Positions 5,055 through 6,385 of a DNA stretch of 6,385 nucleotides are shown here, piece after piece (positions within the stretch are counted from its first letter, which is position 1; each line of letters begins with the position of its first letter). Source of the DNA: 2-12-FULL-60-25 sp964638165 (GTDB taxonomy: Bacteria > Patescibacteriota > Patescibacteriia > 2-12-FULL-60-25). The stretch is from contig CAZWYJ010000067.1 in the NCBI GenBank assembly GCA_964638165.1, forward strand, positions 1 through 6,385, given 5' to 3'. The notes below the pieces were generated by a model, which was given only the letters and a program-made list of their open reading frames with translations, had not been told where the DNA came from and ran no database searches. A program made the position numbers and the translations under genes.

Positions 5055-5663
5055 ATGGCCTATCGAATCGTATCGGAACGTCACCCCGCCTTGTACCGAT
5101 TGGTGGAAAATGTCACGCCGGACGAACTCAAAACTCCCGAAATACGTCGGCTTATCAGCGCCATGTGGAGGATCATGCGGAACCCGGAGGCGCGTGGCAT
5201 CGGCCTGGCCGCCCCGCAACTCGGGCGGAGCCTCAGCATCATCACGATCGAGGACACGGCCGAAGCCATGGCCCACCTCACGCCAGCGCAACGCCGAGCG
5301 CGCGAACGCAAACCATTCCCAGCGCGCACGCTCGTGAACCCCAGCATAGAACTGACGGACGTGAGGGAGACCTACTTCTTCGAGGGGTGCCTCACGTTCC
5401 CGGGAAGGATGCGTGCCGTGGGACGGTATCGAGGCGTACGCGTGTATGCGCTCGACGAAAACGGCAATCCCGTGGAATTCGAAGCTGAAGGCTGGCAAGC
5501 TCGTGTGGTCCTACACGAAGTTCACCATATCGAGGGCATCACGCTCGCGAACGCCGGCTATCTGACCTGCGGTCCATGGGTTAGCATCGAGGAGTTCCGA
5601 AGGCAGGAGCTCATCAACCTGACCTCGGAACAGATCCGAGAAAGGTACGGTCTCGCAGCATGA
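5055..5663 (+). CDS. def: Peptide deformylase with HEVHH motif
   Basis: Peptide deformylase removes the formyl group from the initiator Met of nascent proteins at the ribosome. All three family motifs are present in the 202-residue product: GIGLAAPQ (48-55), EGCLTF (110-115) and HEVHH (154-158). Cys112, His154 and His158 should bind the metal and Glu155 is catalytic. Two things are unusual. The near-invariant Asp of HExDH is His157, preceded by LHE rather than QHE. About 20 extra residues (66-88, EDTAEAMAHLTPAQRRARERKPF), probably helical, lie between the motif 1 strand region and VNPSIEL. The chosen ATG follows GAGAGAGGAAAC; a TTG at 4998 in frame is too close to the transcription start. Its TGA overlaps an ATG of the next reading frame, so the two genes likely form an operon. 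Confidence 0.93.
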   Translation: MAYRIVSERHPALYRLVENVTPDELKTPEIRRLISAMWRIMRNPEARGIGLAAPQLGRSLSIITIEDTAEAMAHLTPAQRRARERKPFPARTLVNPSIELTDVRETYFFEGCLTFPGRMRAVGRYRGVRVYALDENGNPVEFEAEGWQARVVLHEVHHIEGITLANAGYLTCGPWVSIEEFRRQELINLTSEQIRERYGLAA

Positions 5664-5740
5664 GCCGAGGTATCGTTCTCACTCCATCCGCTTCCGGCAG
5701 ACGCAGGCGGAGATCCACGGACCCGGGAACAGGAGGCCGT

Positions 5741-6196
5741 ATGTACGCATACGAATGGGTCGCGAATCCGGATAGGCTCCGACCGTTTGCGGATGATCTC
5801 CGCAATCTCATCTTCATGGTCACGAGACAGACCGCATTCATGAACGATCCGTTCAATGACTACCCCATCGCCACGGCCTGCCGGCAGAGCCACGTGCTCT
5901 GCGCATTCCACCAAGGCAAGCTCAGGGAGCGCATCGTCGGCATGGTCGTGCTCGCTCCCATGCATCAGCTCACGACAAGCGCCGGGGTCATCACGGATTT
6001 CGCGGTCGCCAAGGGGAATCCGGGAGTTTCAACCGGGCTCATGCAACACGTCATTGCCAAGGCGCGGAGGCTGGACATTCGGACTCTGCTCTTTCTCGAT
6101 CGCACGGAACGGCAATCCGAGCTACGCACCTTCCTCTGCAAGGAGCTCACGTTCGTGTCCGGACCCCACTTTCTCCAGTACGATCTCTCACAATAA
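5741..6196 (+). CDS. GNAT-like acetyltransferase (putative)
   Basis: The 151-residue product shows a GNAT-like core. VGMVVLAP and GVITDFAVAKG (82-92) look like paired strands. KGNPGVSTGLMQHVIAKARRLDIRTLLFLD (91-120) resembles the acetyl-CoA pyrophosphate loop followed by its helix and next strand. The loop lacks a textbook R/QxxGxG/A, so the family call is moderate, and the substrate is unknown. AGGAGG four bases upstream of 5741 favours this start. An upstream ATG at 5660 overlaps the def stop (ATGA) and would add 27 residues including an Arg run (GRRRRRST); it has no comparable ribosome site, but translational coupling from it is possible. The gene follows def with no promoter visible between them, so it is probably cotranscribed. 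N-terminal acetylation is tempting given the neighbour, but is only inference. Confidence 0.6.
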   Translation: MYAYEWVANPDRLRPFADDLRNLIFMVTRQTAFMNDPFNDYPIATACRQSHVLCAFHQGKLRERIVGMVVLAPMHQLTTSAGVITDFAVAKGNPGVSTGLMQHVIAKARRLDIRTLLFLDRTERQSELRTFLCKELTFVSGPHFLQYDLSQ

Positions 6197-6218
6197 AGAA
6201 AGGAAGTCTCACGCGCTC

Positions 6219-6254
6219 GCGCCGCACCCACGATAACCTCGGGTGCGGCGCTTT
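6219..6254 (+). terminator. Terminator of the def-GNAT operon
   Basis: A perfect 11-bp GC-rich stem (GCGCCGCACCC 6219-6229 with GGGTGCGGCGC 6241-6251) has an 11-nt loop and is followed by TTTCG. The T run is short, so efficiency is uncertain, but position (23 bases after the stop) and stem strength fit an intrinsic terminator. Confidence 0.75.
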
Positions 6255-6260
6255 CGTACT

Positions 6261-6340
6261 CACCCCCTAACATCCAAACCCATCGCGTAAAACACAACCC
6301 ACCCCTAGCCGATCTACACCCATCCCCTAACCCCTTCCCT
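6261..6340. repeat. C-rich spacer with CCCCTAA words and G-quadruplex potential
   Basis: CCCCTAA-type words occur at 6263-6270 and 6323-6334, with a related CCCCTAG at 6302-6308. Read on the minus strand, 6339-6319 has four G runs (GGG, GGGG, GGGG, GGG) with loops AA, TTA and AT, which satisfies the usual G3+N1-7 quadruplex rule. No gene is visible from 6197 to the window end. Confidence 0.6.
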
Positions 6341-6362
6341 TGAAAGCGATCTGATGTAGATG

Positions 6363-6368
6363 TTGACC
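6363..6368 (+). promoter_or_regulatory. Possible -35 box at the right edge
   Basis: TTGACC lies exactly 17 bases before the window end, so a matching -10 box would begin at the first base beyond it. All other good promoters here use TTGACA with a 17-base spacer. This may be the promoter of the next gene, but half of it is not visible. Confidence 0.3.
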
Positions 6369-6385
6369 TCAAGAATTTAAGATTC

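Noticed and set aside
4826..5056. Minus-strand 76-codon frame whose TGA overlaps the antiporter ATG (ATGA)
   Set aside because: The overlap looks like coupling, but the frame covers the def promoter, has no ribosome site and its Ser/Arg/Lys-rich product looks random.
6312..6361. ATCTACA/TGTAGAT inverted repeat near the right edge
   Set aside because: Only seven bases with a 36-base gap; easily chance.

Overview
The window reads as chromosomal DNA from a bacterium, probably an uncultured one known only from an assembled draft genome. A run of ten Ns at 1037-1046 marks a scaffold join. TGA and TAG both act as ordinary stops, promoters follow the TTGACA-N17-TAnAAA pattern, most genes carry Shine-Dalgarno sites, and intergenic spacers hold short degenerate repeats. 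This would suit a Patescibacteria/CPR-type genome, but nothing here fixes the phylum, so that assignment is a weak inference.

Layout, left to right. The end of a D-alanine-D-alanine ligase gene (ddl) enters at the left edge. A CCCCTAA-type repeat spacer follows, and then a strong promoter drives an unusually long RNase P RNA gene (rnpB, about 303-889). Its identity is supported by a 15-bp P1 helix, the P4 pseudoknot with its bulged U, and the conserved core. A terminator closes it. From about 899 to 1191 lies a duplicated cassette, broken by the Ns: terminator, heptamer-built palindrome, then promoter. The second copy drives an unrecognised 182-residue protein (1252-1800). Next comes a full-length membrane sugar-phosphate transferase that starts glycan assembly on polyprenyl phosphate (1944-3365). 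A bidirectional terminator (about 3404-3433) separates it from two minus-strand membrane protein genes: a CaCA-family cation antiporter (4829-3897) and the mechanosensitive channel mscL (3846-3463). Diverging from these on the plus strand is peptide deformylase (def, 5055-5663), followed closely by a GNAT-like protein (5741-6196). The window ends with a hairpin terminator and a C-rich spacer with G-quadruplex potential on the minus strand.

Functionally these are mostly housekeeping genes: cell wall precursor synthesis, tRNA 5' processing, surface glycan initiation, ion and turgor homeostasis, and N-terminal processing of new proteins. I see no phage, transposon, CRISPR or defence system. The most unusual items are the enlarged RNase P RNA, the duplicated promoter cassette beside the assembly gap, the altered ion-site motif in the antiporter, and the HEVHH motif in the deformylase.
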